From contig CAJUGU010000027.1 of NCBI GenBank assembly GCA_910586105.1, forward strand, positions 1-36,148: DNA of 36,148 nt, read 5' to 3'. This DNA comes from an uncultured Eubacteriales bacterium (GTDB lineage Bacteria > Bacillota > Clostridia > Oscillospirales > Butyricicoccaceae). A model generated the notes under the pieces. It saw only the letters and a program-made list of their open reading frames with translations. It did not search any database and was not told where the DNA came from. Positions within the stretch are counted from its first letter, which is position 1, and the number at the start of each line of letters is the position of its first letter. This document shows positions 1 through 7,166 of the stretch, piece after piece. The position numbers and the translations under genes are program-made.

Positions 1-79
1 ACGGCTCTCTTTCAATGGCTGCCTTTTTCTGGGATTTTTATGAAACTGCCGTGCACGGTTCCGTTACCAGTCTTGAACC

Positions 80-101
80 GGAAACGCAAACAAGCGTTTC
101 C
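80..101. repeat. Short inverted repeat
   Basis: GGAAACGC and its complement GCGTTTCC are separated by 6 bases, giving a perfect 8-bp stem. No T-tract follows on either strand, so it is not an obvious terminator. Nothing else is recognisable in bases 1-111. Confidence 0.4.
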
Positions 102-111
102 AGAAGCAATG

Positions 112-138
112 AAAAACCGCTGTGAAACAGCGGTTTTT
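112..138 (-). terminator. Rho-independent terminator downstream of tRNA-Val
   Basis: An 11-bp perfect stem (AAAAACCGCTG / CAGCGGTTTTT) with a 5-base loop lies immediately beyond the tRNA 3' end. The T-run exists on both strands, so it could also stop a plus-strand transcript arriving from outside the window. Confidence 0.85.
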
Positions 139-139
139 A

Positions 140-215
140 TGGTGGACACTGGGGGGCTCGAACCCTCGACCTTCCGCACGTCAAGCGGATGCTCTTCCAG
201 CTGAGCTAAGTGTCC
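140..215 (-). tRNA. tRNA-Val(GAC), CCA encoded
   Basis: On the minus strand the 76 bases fold as a complete cloverleaf. The 7-bp acceptor stem is GGACACT/AGTGTCC, the anticodon loop is TTGACGT with anticodon GAC (valine, GUC/GUU codons), the T loop is TTCGAGC, and a genomic CCA end is present. The T stem has one A:C mismatch. It follows the efp/CD1247 genes on the same strand and precedes a strong terminator, so it may be their co-transcribed last member or have its own promoter. Confidence 0.95.
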
Positions 216-277
216 AAATCAGGCGGCAAGCTGCCGCCATATTGACTTATTAAGCATGGATTCCGAAAACCGTTCGC

Positions 278-697
278 TTAAAGCTTAACCGCTTCATCCT
301 CCGTATCCTCGCCGCCCTCTTCCTCAAGGCCGGAAAGGTCAAACTCAAGCTCCTCGCCACAGGCGGGGCAGATAGTGCTTCCCTTTTCAAGCAATTCATC
401 ATTCATGAAAATAACTTCATCGCAAGTTGGGCAAATCACCTGATACACTGAATCATCAGAATCGAAATCCTCTTCTGCTTCCCAAAAATCATCTTCGATC
501 GCATGCAATTCTTCATACAAATCGTCGAGCACTTCGGAAAGCTCCGCATTTTGCTGCTGCAAATCGGTAACGTTCTCCGCAAGTTCTTCCATCACAGCCA
601 GCATAGCCGTCCAGAGCTTGCCTTCTTTTTTGTCAGTATCAAGTTCCATGCCTTCAATCAGGCCCTTCAGATATACTACGCGTTCAATCACAGTCAT
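278..697 (-). CDS. CD1247 N-terminal-domain-type zinc-ribbon protein
   Basis: A 139-residue acidic protein of unknown function, widespread in Clostridia and usually next to efp, as here. Residues 1-75 are helical and coiled-coil-like with a Gln/Glu-rich middle. The C-terminus has two CxxC knuckles, C89/C92 and C110/C113, that form a probable zinc ribbon, followed by a very acidic tail. I chose the ATG at 697 because AGGAGG lies 7 bases upstream; a start 11 codons further upstream would place that ribosome site inside the gene. It lies 42 bases after efp and probably shares its transcript. The cytoplasmic location is inferred from the lack of a signal peptide. The zinc is inferred from the motif. 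Confidence 0.8.
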   Translation of the reverse strand: MTVIERVVYLKGLIEGMELDTDKKEGKLWTAMLAVMEELAENVTDLQQQNAELSEVLDDLYEELHAIEDDFWEAEEDFDSDDSVYQVICPTCDEVIFMNDELLEKGSTICPACGEELEFDLSGLEEEGGEDTEDEAVKL

Positions 698-739
698 CCT
701 CGTACCTCCTGATGCAAGCGAAGAAATCATATTGGTTTA

Positions 740-1303
740 TTAGCCCTTAGCGCGCTCCAGATATTCACCCGTGCGGGTATCGATCTTGATCTTGTCGCCG
801 GTCTCAATAAAGAGCGGGACAGAAACGGTCGCGCCAGTTTCAACGGTTGCAGGCTTCAGCGTATTGGTCGCGGTATTCCCCTTAAAGCCCGGATCGGTCT
901 CCGTGATTTCAAGTTCAACGAAAAGCGGAGGCTCGACTGCAAACACACTGCCTTTATAAGAAAGGACTTTGCAGTTCATGTTTTCGGTCACAAAACGGAA
1001 GTCGTCGCCCAGCGTCGACTTGTTAATCGGCAGCTGCTCATAAGTTTCCGTATCCATGAAGTAATAGAGGTCGCCGTCCGCGTAGAGATACTGCATCTCC
1101 TTGCGTTCCACATAAGCGGGTTCATACTTATCGGAAGGATTGAACGAACGCTCAGTGACCGCGCCCGTAATCACGTTTTTCATCTTGACACGGACAAATG
1201 CCGCACCCTTGCCGGGCTTAACGTGCTGGAATTCAACGACCTGCAAAACCTGGCCATCCATCTCAAACGTTACGCCATTGCGAAACTCGCCAGCAGAAAT
1301 CAT
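740..1303 (-). CDS. efp: Elongation factor P
   Basis: EF-P binds between the P and E sites of ribosomes stalled on polyproline and stimulates peptide bond formation. The 187 residues match the family length. The KOW-like N-terminal domain carries the conserved loop HVKPGKG (residues 27-33), with a lysine at the tip where the modified residue sits in many bacteria. The two OB-fold domains follow, including the conserved segment FVELEITETDPGFKG. The ATG at 1303 has GGAGG ten bases upstream and gives the canonical MISAGEFRNG N-terminus. A consensus-like sigma-A promoter lies at 1350-1378. No EpmA, EarP or YmfI-type modifying enzyme is in the window, so the modification state is unknown. Confidence 0.97.
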   Translation of the reverse strand: MISAGEFRNGVTFEMDGQVLQVVEFQHVKPGKGAAFVRVKMKNVITGAVTERSFNPSDKYEPAYVERKEMQYLYADGDLYYFMDTETYEQLPINKSTLGDDFRFVTENMNCKVLSYKGSVFAVEPPLFVELEITETDPGFKGNTATNTLKPATVETGATVSVPLFIETGDKIKIDTRTGEYLERAKG

Positions 1304-1349
1304 ACTATGCAAACCTCCAAAGTGAAGTGCTGTGTCATTCAGCTTTTTT

Positions 1350-1378
1350 ATTCTACAATATTTTTCCGAAAGATGCAA
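1350..1378 (-). promoter_or_regulatory. Sigma-A promoter of efp
   Basis: On the minus strand TTGCAT (1378-1373), a 17-base spacer and TAGAAT (1355-1350) lie about 45 bases upstream of the efp start. The promoter is in AT-rich DNA just past the lipoprotein stop codon, suggesting efp is transcribed independently of it. Confidence 0.75.
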
Positions 1379-1408
1379 GCCTTTTTTTGAATTTTTTCAA
1401 AAAATTTT

Positions 1409-1900
1409 TCAAGGCTCCCGGATCCGCTCTGCGGAGACCTCGCCAACGCTTACAAAAAGCGCATCATTTGTCAGCTTTTCCGCCGCTTTTTGCGCGGTTT
1501 CTTCCGCAAAGCTGTCCATATCGCCATTTTGGGCTTCATCGGTCGTAAGGCCGTCAAGGGCGTCTTTGAGGTACATGCGGAAGGTTTCCAGCATCAGGAC
1601 GACCTCCTGTTGCGTCACTTCATCCCCCAAAATTTCCCAATCAACGGTGCATTCTACCGCGATCTCCTGTTCAAGGCTGACAAACAGCGTATCCCCAGAA
1701 GCGACGCCGCGCGACGCTTCGACAGTGTTTGCCCCCTGCGTCCCCGGTTCCAGAAAGGCGGTCCTGTCCGCCGCTCCCCCGCCGCAGCCTGTAAGCATCA
1801 GCGCAAGCATCAGCGCCGCCCCTTGTCTGCACAACCACTTTTTGATAAGGAAGCACCCCCTGCCCGCGTCCCAGCCCGATTCAGGAACCTGCCGCCGCAT
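1409..1900 (-). CDS. Putative lipoprotein, unknown function
   Basis: The protein has a hydrophobic segment ending in the lipobox LTGC followed by GGG, typical of a lipoprotein signal peptide, so the mature part (about 125 residues) should be anchored outside the membrane. It is acidic with no recognised domain. The first in-frame ATG is at 1900 but has no ribosome site and gives an awkward 30-residue n-region. A better-looking signal peptide begins at codon 1846-1844 (IKKWLCRQ), with AGGGGG nine bases upstream, but that codon is ATC rather than ATG. The start may therefore be non-canonical or mutated. A TG-extended TATAAT box at 1995-2003 could be its promoter. The function is not identifiable. 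Confidence 0.6.
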   Translation of the reverse strand: MRRQVPESGWDAGRGCFLIKKWLCRQGAALMLALMLTGCGGGAADRTAFLEPGTQGANTVEASRGVASGDTLFVSLEQEIAVECTVDWEILGDEVTQQEVVLMLETFRMYLKDALDGLTTDEAQNGDMDSFAEETAQKAAEKLTNDALFVSVGEVSAERIREP

Positions 1901-2309
1901 TCGGGCAAGTCCGGATCCGGGGTTGGATGCAGGATGTTATATGAAGCGGCCGGAAATGGTTGCCGTCTTGCCGCGATCCATGCCGCCCACACTGATTATA
2001 TCACAACAGGCAGAAGAAGGAAAGCCCTGCCGCCATTTTTCATACCGCCGCGCCATTGCCTGTTTGCAGCGTTCAAAAGGCTGACGCCGATCCCTCGGCC
2101 GCCAGCCTTCGCGTATGTTGAAAAGAGATGTATGGTATGTTCGCAATCATATGATTTAAGGAGGATCGCCGTCCAGCGATTTGGACGCGGGGCCAGACCG
2201 GTGTCCATTCAAAACGCCGCCGCTGCATCGTACCGGAAGAACACGCTTCATCCTTCGCGTCGAAAGCCTGTAGATCCCGACTTCCAGCCGCCGCCGAACG
2301 CCCCCATGT
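1901..2309. other. Gene-free stretch between lipoprotein and flavodoxin genes
   Basis: No convincing coding region was found; open frames here lack ribosome sites and resemble nothing known. The only signal I support is the candidate promoter at 1995-2003. An AAGGAGG on the plus strand near 2158 is not followed by a start codon at a useful distance. Confidence 0.4.
1995..2003 (-). promoter_or_regulatory. Extended -10 promoter of the lipoprotein gene
   Basis: The minus strand reads TGATATAAT, a TGn-extended -10 element. The -35 region (TTTCCT) is weak, as is common with extended -10 promoters. The start point would be about 90 bases before the annotated ATG. Confidence 0.45.
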
Positions 2310-2741
2310 TCAAAACGCCGCCAGCGATTTCCCCAGCGCACGGCACTTGGCAAGCCCGTCTTCGTCCGGCGTTTCATTTATGATCAGCCCTTCGCCGCCC
2401 AGCACGTTTGCGCCTGCGTCATCGGTACGCTTTGTCCAATCGCGCATCCACTGGCCGTCGCCCCAGCCGTAAGAGCCGAACAGCGCCACCTTCCTGCCGC
2501 CCAGTTGGGGTTCCAGCTCCATGAAAAACGGCTCAAACTCCGCCTCTTCCAATACCTCCGCGCCCATGGCCGGACAGCCCAGCGCCAGCTTGGAATAGCC
2601 AGCCGCGTCTGCGGCGCTCGTCCCGCTCACATGCAACAGTACGGTTTCCGCCCCGGCTTCCCGCGCGCCTTCCGCAACGGCGTTCGCCATCGCTTCCGTA
2701 TTGCCGCTCTGGCTCCAATAGATCACTGCGATTTTTTCCAT
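2310..2741 (-). CDS. Flavodoxin, short-chain
   Basis: A 143-residue FMN-binding electron carrier that can replace ferredoxin when iron is short. The phosphate-binding loop SQSGNT is at residues 10-15 after the beta-strand IAVIYW. The flavin-flanking loop GSYGWGDGQ (89-97) is typical of clostridial flavodoxins, and the length matches the short-chain class. GGAGG lies eight bases before the ATG at 2741. It is 35 bases downstream of the DUF3793 gene and probably in the same operon, under the GTTAGC-operator promoter at 3432-3460. Iron control is inferred from the flavodoxin role and the operator shape and is not shown directly. Confidence 0.92.
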   Translation of the reverse strand: MEKIAVIYWSQSGNTEAMANAVAEGAREAGAETVLLHVSGTSAADAAGYSKLALGCPAMGAEVLEEAEFEPFFMELEPQLGGRKVALFGSYGWGDGQWMRDWTKRTDDAGANVLGGEGLIINETPDEDGLAKCRALGKSLAAF

Positions 2742-2776
2742 GTCAAGTTCCTCCAATTCCATATTGTGTACGCTAT

Positions 2777-3334
2777 TCACGATACCGCAAATAGCTGCAT
2801 CAACGGGATGCCGCTTTCGACCCTCTGGCAGGTAGCATGGCTGCACCGCTGGAAGCGCTCAAACAAACGTCTCGCCGCCCCGGTGTCTCCATAAACTTTC
2901 CAGCAGCCTGAAAGTTTGCTCCCTTTTCCGCCCTGTTCCATGAACCCTTTCACATCACAGGGCGGATAGCCCAAAAACAAGCCGATTTCATGTGGAAAAT
3001 CCTCGTTTTGCAGGATGCGCTGCCGTAAAAACGCAAGCCGTTCCCGCAGCCCTTCCGGATAGCCGCAGGCGCGCAGGATCTCCTGTGCGGCAGGCTCCCG
3101 CAGGTCGGCTTCCAGCCGCCCGGGACGATACACCAGCAGCAGGAACCGGCCCCGGTTGGCGCAAAGGATCTCGAACCGCAGCCCTTTCTTCCCGAACGCG
3201 CGGTCGTATTCCCGGATCCCCGCCGGAAGCCCGGGGAATTCATGGCAGGGGCACGCAACCATGTTTGCCGTTTTGATCCCCGCTAACGCCGGGGCGCAAT
3301 GCGCCGCTAGTATCCGATCCAGTTTTTCATTCAT
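2777..3334 (-). CDS. DUF3793 family protein
   Basis: A 185-residue cytoplasmic protein of an uncharacterised clostridial family. The recognisable core is HEIGLFLGYPPCDVKGF (about residues 115-131), followed by a WKVYGD motif and a C-terminal segment with spaced Cys residues. In Clostridia these genes are often found with flavodoxin and iron-transport genes, as here with flavodoxin. GGGAG lies nine bases before the ATG at 3334; a TTG two codons upstream is also possible but too close to that site. It is the first gene behind the operator promoter, with a second operator copy between promoter and start. The molecular function is unknown. Confidence 0.85.
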   Translation of the reverse strand: MNEKLDRILAAHCAPALAGIKTANMVACPCHEFPGLPAGIREYDRAFGKKGLRFEILCANRGRFLLLVYRPGRLEADLREPAAQEILRACGYPEGLRERLAFLRQRILQNEDFPHEIGLFLGYPPCDVKGFMEQGGKGSKLSGCWKVYGDTGAARRLFERFQRCSHATCQRVESGIPLMQLFAVS

Positions 3335-3355
3335 CTGCAAACGCTCCCGCCAATC

Positions 3356-3373
3356 GGTTAGCGAACGCTAACC
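3356..3373. promoter_or_regulatory. Second GTTAGC-N4-GCTAAC operator in the DUF3793 leader
   Basis: GGTTAGCG AA CGCTAACC is an inverted repeat with 8-bp arms. It contains the 16-bp architecture GTTAGC-N4-GCTAAC (3357-3372) shared with three other sites in the window. It lies between the promoter and the start codon of the DUF3793 gene. Confidence 0.65.
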
Positions 3374-3431
3374 TTCTGTCTGAAAGACTGCCGGACCGCC
3401 TGTCTCGGGCTTCCCGGCTCTTTCTGAATAT

Positions 3432-3460
3432 ATGTTAGCATAAGCTAACCCGTTTGTCAA
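3432..3460 (-). promoter_or_regulatory. Promoter with embedded GTTAGC operator, DUF3793-flavodoxin operon
   Basis: On the minus strand a perfect -35 TTGACA (3460-3455), a 17-base spacer and -10 TAACAT (3437-3432). The spacer and the -10 contain GTTAGC-N4-GCTAAC (3434-3449), so a bound protein would block RNA polymerase. The half-sites recall TTAG/CTAA iron boxes of DtxR-type regulators, but the regulator's identity is inference. Confidence 0.8.
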
Positions 3461-3538
3461 CCATTGGTTTATGAAATTTTTATGAACGAACGCCGCGGCC
3501 CCGATCCCGCTTTTCCTCAGCTTGCCTGCAAGCAAACA

Positions 3539-3562
3539 GCGCGGCCCCTTTCGAGGCCGCGC
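3539..3562 (-). terminator. GC-rich hairpin after the Cys-rich gene
   Basis: An 8-bp perfect stem (GCGCGGCC/GGCCGCGC) with an 8-base loop, followed on the minus strand by TGTTTGCTT. The U-tract is weak. It sits between the Cys-rich gene and the DUF3793 promoter, where a terminator would be expected. Confidence 0.5.
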
Positions 3563-3606
3563 CATTTGTAAGAAAGGATGATCGGAAACACCGACCCGGC
3601 CGGAAC

Positions 3607-3834
3607 TTAGCAGCAGCAGCAGTTGCAGCAGTTGCAGCAGCTCGGAGTGGTGGTCGTTACGCCGCCAACGCCGGAGTTGTTCCCGCCGCCACAGCAGCAG
3701 CAGCAGCAACCGGCGCCGTCGGTCACACCGCCGACGCCAGAGCCGTTGTTATTGCAGCAGCAGACCCAGATCAGGACGATCGCGATGATGATCCACCAAG
3801 CGTTATCAGACCAGCAGTTGAAATTGTTACACAT
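3607..3834 (-). CDS. Very cysteine-rich small membrane-anchored protein
   Basis: 75 residues, 19 of them cysteine. Residues 13-24 (WWIIIAIVLIWV) form one short hydrophobic segment. After it come Cys clusters CCC (25-27), a six-Cys run (43-48), CCNCC and CCCC at the end, separated by two near-identical spacers built on SGVGGVT (residues 32-38 and 54-60). AGGAGG lies nine bases before the ATG at 3834, so translation is credible. The C-terminal part could bind metal or crosslink by disulfides. A candidate sporulation-type promoter at 3865-3894 suggests a spore-surface role, but that is inference. I do not recognise a named family. Confidence 0.75.
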   Translation of the reverse strand: MCNNFNCWSDNAWWIIIAIVLIWVCCCNNNGSGVGGVTDGAGCCCCCCGGGNNSGVGGVTTTTPSCCNCCNCCCC

Positions 3835-3864
3835 GATTGTTTGCCTCCTAAGTTTGATTTCACA

Positions 3865-3894
3865 TCATACTATGGAAGCGCCCCAAGGTTGGTG
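3865..3894 (-). promoter_or_regulatory. Candidate SigK/SigE-like promoter of the Cys-rich gene
   Basis: The minus strand has CACC (3894-3891), 16 bases, then CATAGTATGA (3874-3865), resembling the AC / CATAnnnTA pattern of late mother-cell sporulation promoters. A closely similar motif precedes the 325-residue Cys-tailed protein gene at 8176. No sigma-A promoter is visible here. Confidence 0.4.
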
Positions 3895-4097
3895 CATGGT
3901 TTTGCCCGAGATTTTTTCATCCCCCATTTCGGAGCCGCCGGCTTCCCCCTTCTTATATAAAGGGAGCCGAGCGAAAGCCTTCGCCCCAAAGGGCGGCCTT
4001 AGTCCTTTGACGCACCGGCGGTTTTCCGGAGCAGGCTTTTACGCATATCGCTTTGTACCATGCCAGCGCTCCTGACGAAACACATCCTTTTGTCCGT

Positions 4098-5441
4098 TCA
4101 ATACACCGCAGCCGCCCTGGAGCCGGTTTCGGGGGCCGGCTTTCCTGAAAGCGGCCTGAGCCATTCGCCCTTCATGCCGTCTTGATAAAGGCCGGTCAGC
4201 CGCACTTGACACATCGCGTTTTTCCGCCCTTCCGGCGCGCTGATGTAGACCGGGAAGGCATAGGGCGCATGGCCGCTCCAAAGCCCTTCCCGCGTGCGGT
4301 GTTCCAGCAGCACCGAAAGCTCTTTCCCCAGGAATGTTTGCCGGTACCGTTCCCCGCAAGCGCGCGCGACCGCCTTTGCCCGCGCGGCGCGCTCCTCTTT
4401 CACGGCAGTCGGGAGCTGGCCTTCCATCTTTGCGGCGACCGTCCCCTTCCGCAGCGAATACGGGAAGACATGCACCGCGGCAAAGCCGCATCCTTCCAGG
4501 AATCCCAGCGTCTGCGCAAACTCATCTTCGGTCTCCCCGGGAAAGCCGACGATCAGATCGGTCGTGATCGAGCAGCCCGGGAACGCCGCCCTCAGCCCTT
4601 CGGCATTCTTCTTATAAAGCGCCGTGTCATAACGTCGACGCATCCGTTTCAGGACGCTGTCGCAGCCGCTTTGCAACGACAAATGGAAGTGCGGCGCCAG
4701 ATTGGGGAAGCGTCCCAGCCGGCGGCAAAACGCTTCATCCGCGATCCCCGGTTCCAACGACCCCAGGCGGAACCGTACCTGCGGCGCATCGGCCAGCAGC
4801 AATTCCAACAGGTCCGCCAGCCGGAGCCCTTCGCCGAGATCTACCCCGTAGGAGGCGATCTCGATCCCGGTCACAACGATCTCCCGCACGCCGGACGCCG
4901 CCAGCCGCCTCACCTCCGCCCGCGCCGCCTCGGACGGCATCGATCGGATATGCCCGCGTACATATGGTATAATACAATATGTGCAGTACCGGTCGCAGCC
5001 GTCCTGGATCTTCAGCAGAGCCCGCGTCCGCCCCGCCGGGATCCCAGCCCGCAGCAGTTCAAACTGCCCCGCCGGTCCCAGACCCAGCCGCGCGCCCCGG
5101 CGGCCTTGCAGCACCGCTTCCTCCAATGCGGCGATGACCGCCGCCCGATCGTATATGCCGCAAACCAGATCGACCCCGTCGATTGCGCCCAGCCGATCCG
5201 GGTCTAGCTGCGCGAAGCAGCCGCATACCGCCAGCACGGCGTCCGGATTCGCCCGCCGCAGCCGATGGATCGCGCGGATGTTCTTATGCTCGCTGACCGA
5301 AGTCACCGAGCAGGTGTTGAGCACCGCCGCATCCGCGCCGCGCGAAACCAGTTCATGCCCCCGTTCCTGCGCGAGCTGCCCCAGCGCCTGGGTCTCAAAC
5401 AAATTTACCTTACAGCCTAACGTTTCAAAACAAATTTTCAT
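4098..5441 (-). CDS. mtaB: tRNA (t6A37) methylthiotransferase MtaB
   Basis: A radical-SAM enzyme that adds a methylthio group to t6A37 of tRNAs reading ANN codons. 447 residues, matching the family. The N-terminal UPF0004 domain has the cluster-binding cysteines C10 (TLGCKVN), C44 (NTCSVT) and C73/C75 region. The radical-SAM motif CDRYCTYC gives C149, C153, C156. A TRAM-like domain follows near the C-terminus. I chose the ATG at 5441, which gives the usual MKICFETLGC start; a GTG three codons upstream is possible and neither has a strong ribosome site. The promoter at 5579-5607 leaves a leader of about 130 bases. The gene appears to be transcribed alone. Confidence 0.93.
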   Translation of the reverse strand: MKICFETLGCKVNLFETQALGQLAQERGHELVSRGADAAVLNTCSVTSVSEHKNIRAIHRLRRANPDAVLAVCGCFAQLDPDRLGAIDGVDLVCGIYDRAAVIAALEEAVLQGRRGARLGLGPAGQFELLRAGIPAGRTRALLKIQDGCDRYCTYCIIPYVRGHIRSMPSEAARAEVRRLAASGVREIVVTGIEIASYGVDLGEGLRLADLLELLLADAPQVRFRLGSLEPGIADEAFCRRLGRFPNLAPHFHLSLQSGCDSVLKRMRRRYDTALYKKNAEGLRAAFPGCSITTDLIVGFPGETEDEFAQTLGFLEGCGFAAVHVFPYSLRKGTVAAKMEGQLPTAVKEERAARAKAVARACGERYRQTFLGKELSVLLEHRTREGLWSGHAPYAFPVYISAPEGRKNAMCQVRLTGLYQDGMKGEWLRPLSGKPAPETGSRAAAVY

Positions 5442-5578
5442 TTCCCACACCGCCGCCCTGCGGAGCCTGCCGGTCTCGGCCGCCTCCGCCCGGGCAAAAA
5501 AACTTCAGATATCGGCCGGATCCGTCAGCTTCGGCGGCAGATCCTGCGCCTGTAAGCCATTTTTCCAGCCCTTCCAAT

Positions 5579-5607
5579 ATCATAGCAGAAACGCCATTTC
5601 CGCGCAA
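5579..5607 (-). promoter_or_regulatory. Sigma-A promoter of mtaB
   Basis: TTGCGC (5607-5602), a 17-base spacer and TATGAT (5584-5579) preceded by TGC, an extended -10. Divergent from the plus-strand promoter at 5701. Confidence 0.7.
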
Positions 5608-5700
5608 CCATCTGACGCATTTTCTATTTTCAACAAATTCCCTCCCCGTCGTTTGGTACTTTTGCCCAGTGAATCCACAAAAAATACAAAAAATCTCTAT

Positions 5701-5729
5701 TTGACAAACGGCCCATTCTGTGGTATTCT
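5701..5729 (+). promoter_or_regulatory. Sigma-A promoter of the 5798 gene
   Basis: A perfect TTGACA (5701-5706), a 17-base spacer and TATTCT (5724-5729). Transcription would start near 5736, just before a set of GTAACC repeats. Confidence 0.8.
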
Positions 5730-5738
5730 ATCTACAGG

Positions 5739-5779
5739 TTGTAACCCCGTTGTAACCTTGGACACCGTTTCGTAACCCG
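5739..5779 (+). repeat. GTTGTAACC direct repeats in the leader
   Basis: GTTGTAACC occurs at 5739-5747 and 5750-5758, exactly 11 bases apart (one helical turn), and a related TTCGTAACC at 5770-5778. They lie just downstream of the predicted transcription start, a place where a repressor could bind. The protein involved is unknown. Confidence 0.45.
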
Positions 5780-5797
5780 AAAGGAGCATCCTCTAAT

Positions 5798-6088
5798 ATG
5801 GCAGAAAAAGAGCCTGCCCTGCAATATAAAGGGCATCCGCTCATGCGTAAGGAAAACATCATCTATTACGGCAGTATGAGCGATAAATATATCATCATGA
5901 TGCAGATCCTGGACACAAAAACATTAAAGGATCTCACCATCGCGACGCGCGTCGCGGTGCAGCTGCAGCAGACCTCCCCCAACGTCTCAAAGCGTGAAAA
6001 GATCGTGAAGAAGACCGAAAAGGACGGCCTGTGGAGCGCAATGGACATTGCCTCGATTTGGCTGAACCGTGCGCTGAATGGAAAATAA
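5798..6088 (+). CDS. Conserved small clostridial protein, unknown function
   Basis: A 96-residue soluble protein of a family that is common in Clostridia but has no assigned role. Conserved-looking features are the IIYYGSMSDKYIIMMQI core (about residues 21-37), a VAVQLQQT strand, and a C-terminal helix ending IWLNRAL. There is no signal peptide or metal motif. AAGGAG lies about eleven bases before the ATG. It follows its own consensus promoter and is 46 bases upstream of the NlpC/P60 gene, with which it probably shares a transcript ending at 7097. Confidence 0.8.
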   Translation: MAEKEPALQYKGHPLMRKENIIYYGSMSDKYIIMMQILDTKTLKDLTIATRVAVQLQQTSPNVSKREKIVKKTEKDGLWSAMDIASIWLNRALNGK

Positions 6089-6134
6089 TCAAAATTCCAG
6101 CATCCCCCGATACGCGAAAGGAGACCTTTTCCAC

Positions 6135-7043
6135 ATGGAAATCCAGAAATTCTGCAAGGCGGTCCGTCTTGCAACCGTTTGCACCGCAGCCGCGCTTTGC
6201 ACAATGGCAAGCGCATCCGCTTTGGAGATCGGCCAGACGACCGCCTCTCAGCTGAATATCCGCACCGAGCCCTTTGGCCCCGTGATCACCACCGTCCCGG
6301 AAGGCACGACCCTTGCCGTCCTCGCAGAAGACGGCGACTGGGCGCAGGTCTCGGTCGACGGTATGCTCGGCTACGCCAGCATGGAATATATCATTGACGC
6401 CGCCGAAAGCAGCGACTTCACCGTCGGCGAGGGCGAAATCAATGCAGACGACGTAAATTTCCGCAGTTCGCCTTCTACCTCCTCGGAAGTCCTTGGCCGC
6501 TTCCAAAGCGGGACAAGCGTTTCCGTAGTCGGCGTTTCCAACGGCTGGTTCAAGGTTGATGTTTACGGCCAGGTCGGCTATATACATCCGGATTACCTGA
6601 ATCTCCAAAGCGACGAGATCCCGTTTGCCCCGCTGGATCCGTTTGCAGAGCTCAATATCAGCCCGATGCGCAAAGCCGTCCTTGAGTTCGCGGCGCAGTA
6701 CCTGGGCACGCCTTATGTATACGGCGGCGCGAGCCCGTCCGGCTTTGACTGCTCCGGTTTTACATATTTCGTTTATAAAAACATCGTACAGGAGATCCCG
6801 CGTACCGCGACCGATCAGCGCGCGGCGTCGACTAACCTGACGATGGACGAGCTCCTTCCCGGCGACCTGGTCTTCTTCCGCAATTCCGGTTCCGGCAGCG
6901 GTGTTGGACATGCCGGCATTTATGTTGGCGAGGGCCAGTTCATCCACTCCCCCAACAGCGGCGATTACGTCAGCTATGATACCCTGTTGACGGGCAGCTA
7001 TAATACCAACTTCATTTGCGGCGGTCGGTTCATCAGCGACTGA
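6135..7043 (+). CDS. Secreted SH3-SH3-NlpC/P60 peptidoglycan hydrolase
   Basis: 302 residues. Residues 1-29 form a signal peptide ending ASASA. Two bacterial SH3 domains follow (about 31-85 and 98-158), each with the LNIR or VNFR strand typical of cell-wall targeting. The NlpC/P60 domain is residues 180-302, with catalytic C206 (FDCSGF), H259 (VGHAGIYVG) and H271. Family members cut D-Glu to diamino-acid bonds in peptide stems. The ATG at 6135 follows AAAGGAG, and the signal peptide supports this start rather than an earlier in-frame ATG at 6078. A strong terminator follows at 7065. Confidence 0.92.
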   Translation: MEIQKFCKAVRLATVCTAAALCTMASASALEIGQTTASQLNIRTEPFGPVITTVPEGTTLAVLAEDGDWAQVSVDGMLGYASMEYIIDAAESSDFTVGEGEINADDVNFRSSPSTSSEVLGRFQSGTSVSVVGVSNGWFKVDVYGQVGYIHPDYLNLQSDEIPFAPLDPFAELNISPMRKAVLEFAAQYLGTPYVYGGASPSGFDCSGFTYFVYKNIVQEIPRTATDQRAASTNLTMDELLPGDLVFFRNSGSGSGVGHAGIYVGEGQFIHSPNSGDYVSYDTLLTGSYNTNFICGGRFISD

Positions 7044-7064
7044 TCCCCTTCAAACAGCACCACC

Positions 7065-7097
7065 AAAAAACGGCAGAGCAAATTCTGCCGTTTTTTT
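7065..7097 (+). terminator. Rho-independent terminator after the NlpC/P60 gene
   Basis: Perfect stem CGGCAGA/TCTGCCG extended by A-runs pairing with T-runs, 6-base loop, then seven T. Ends the 5798-7043 transcript. Confidence 0.95.
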
Positions 7098-7166
7098 CTA
7101 TGTCCGAAAGGGCGTCCCCGGTCGGCCTTATCTGCTCACGTTCCGAAAATTCTGCCGATTTTCCCA

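Noticed and set aside
1490..2383. 297-codon plus-strand frame
   Set aside because: Opposes the lipoprotein and flavodoxin genes, low-complexity composition, no ribosome site.
3607..3740. CAG/GCAGCA repeats as a microsatellite
   Set aside because: They are the Cys codons of the small Cys-rich gene read on the opposite strand.
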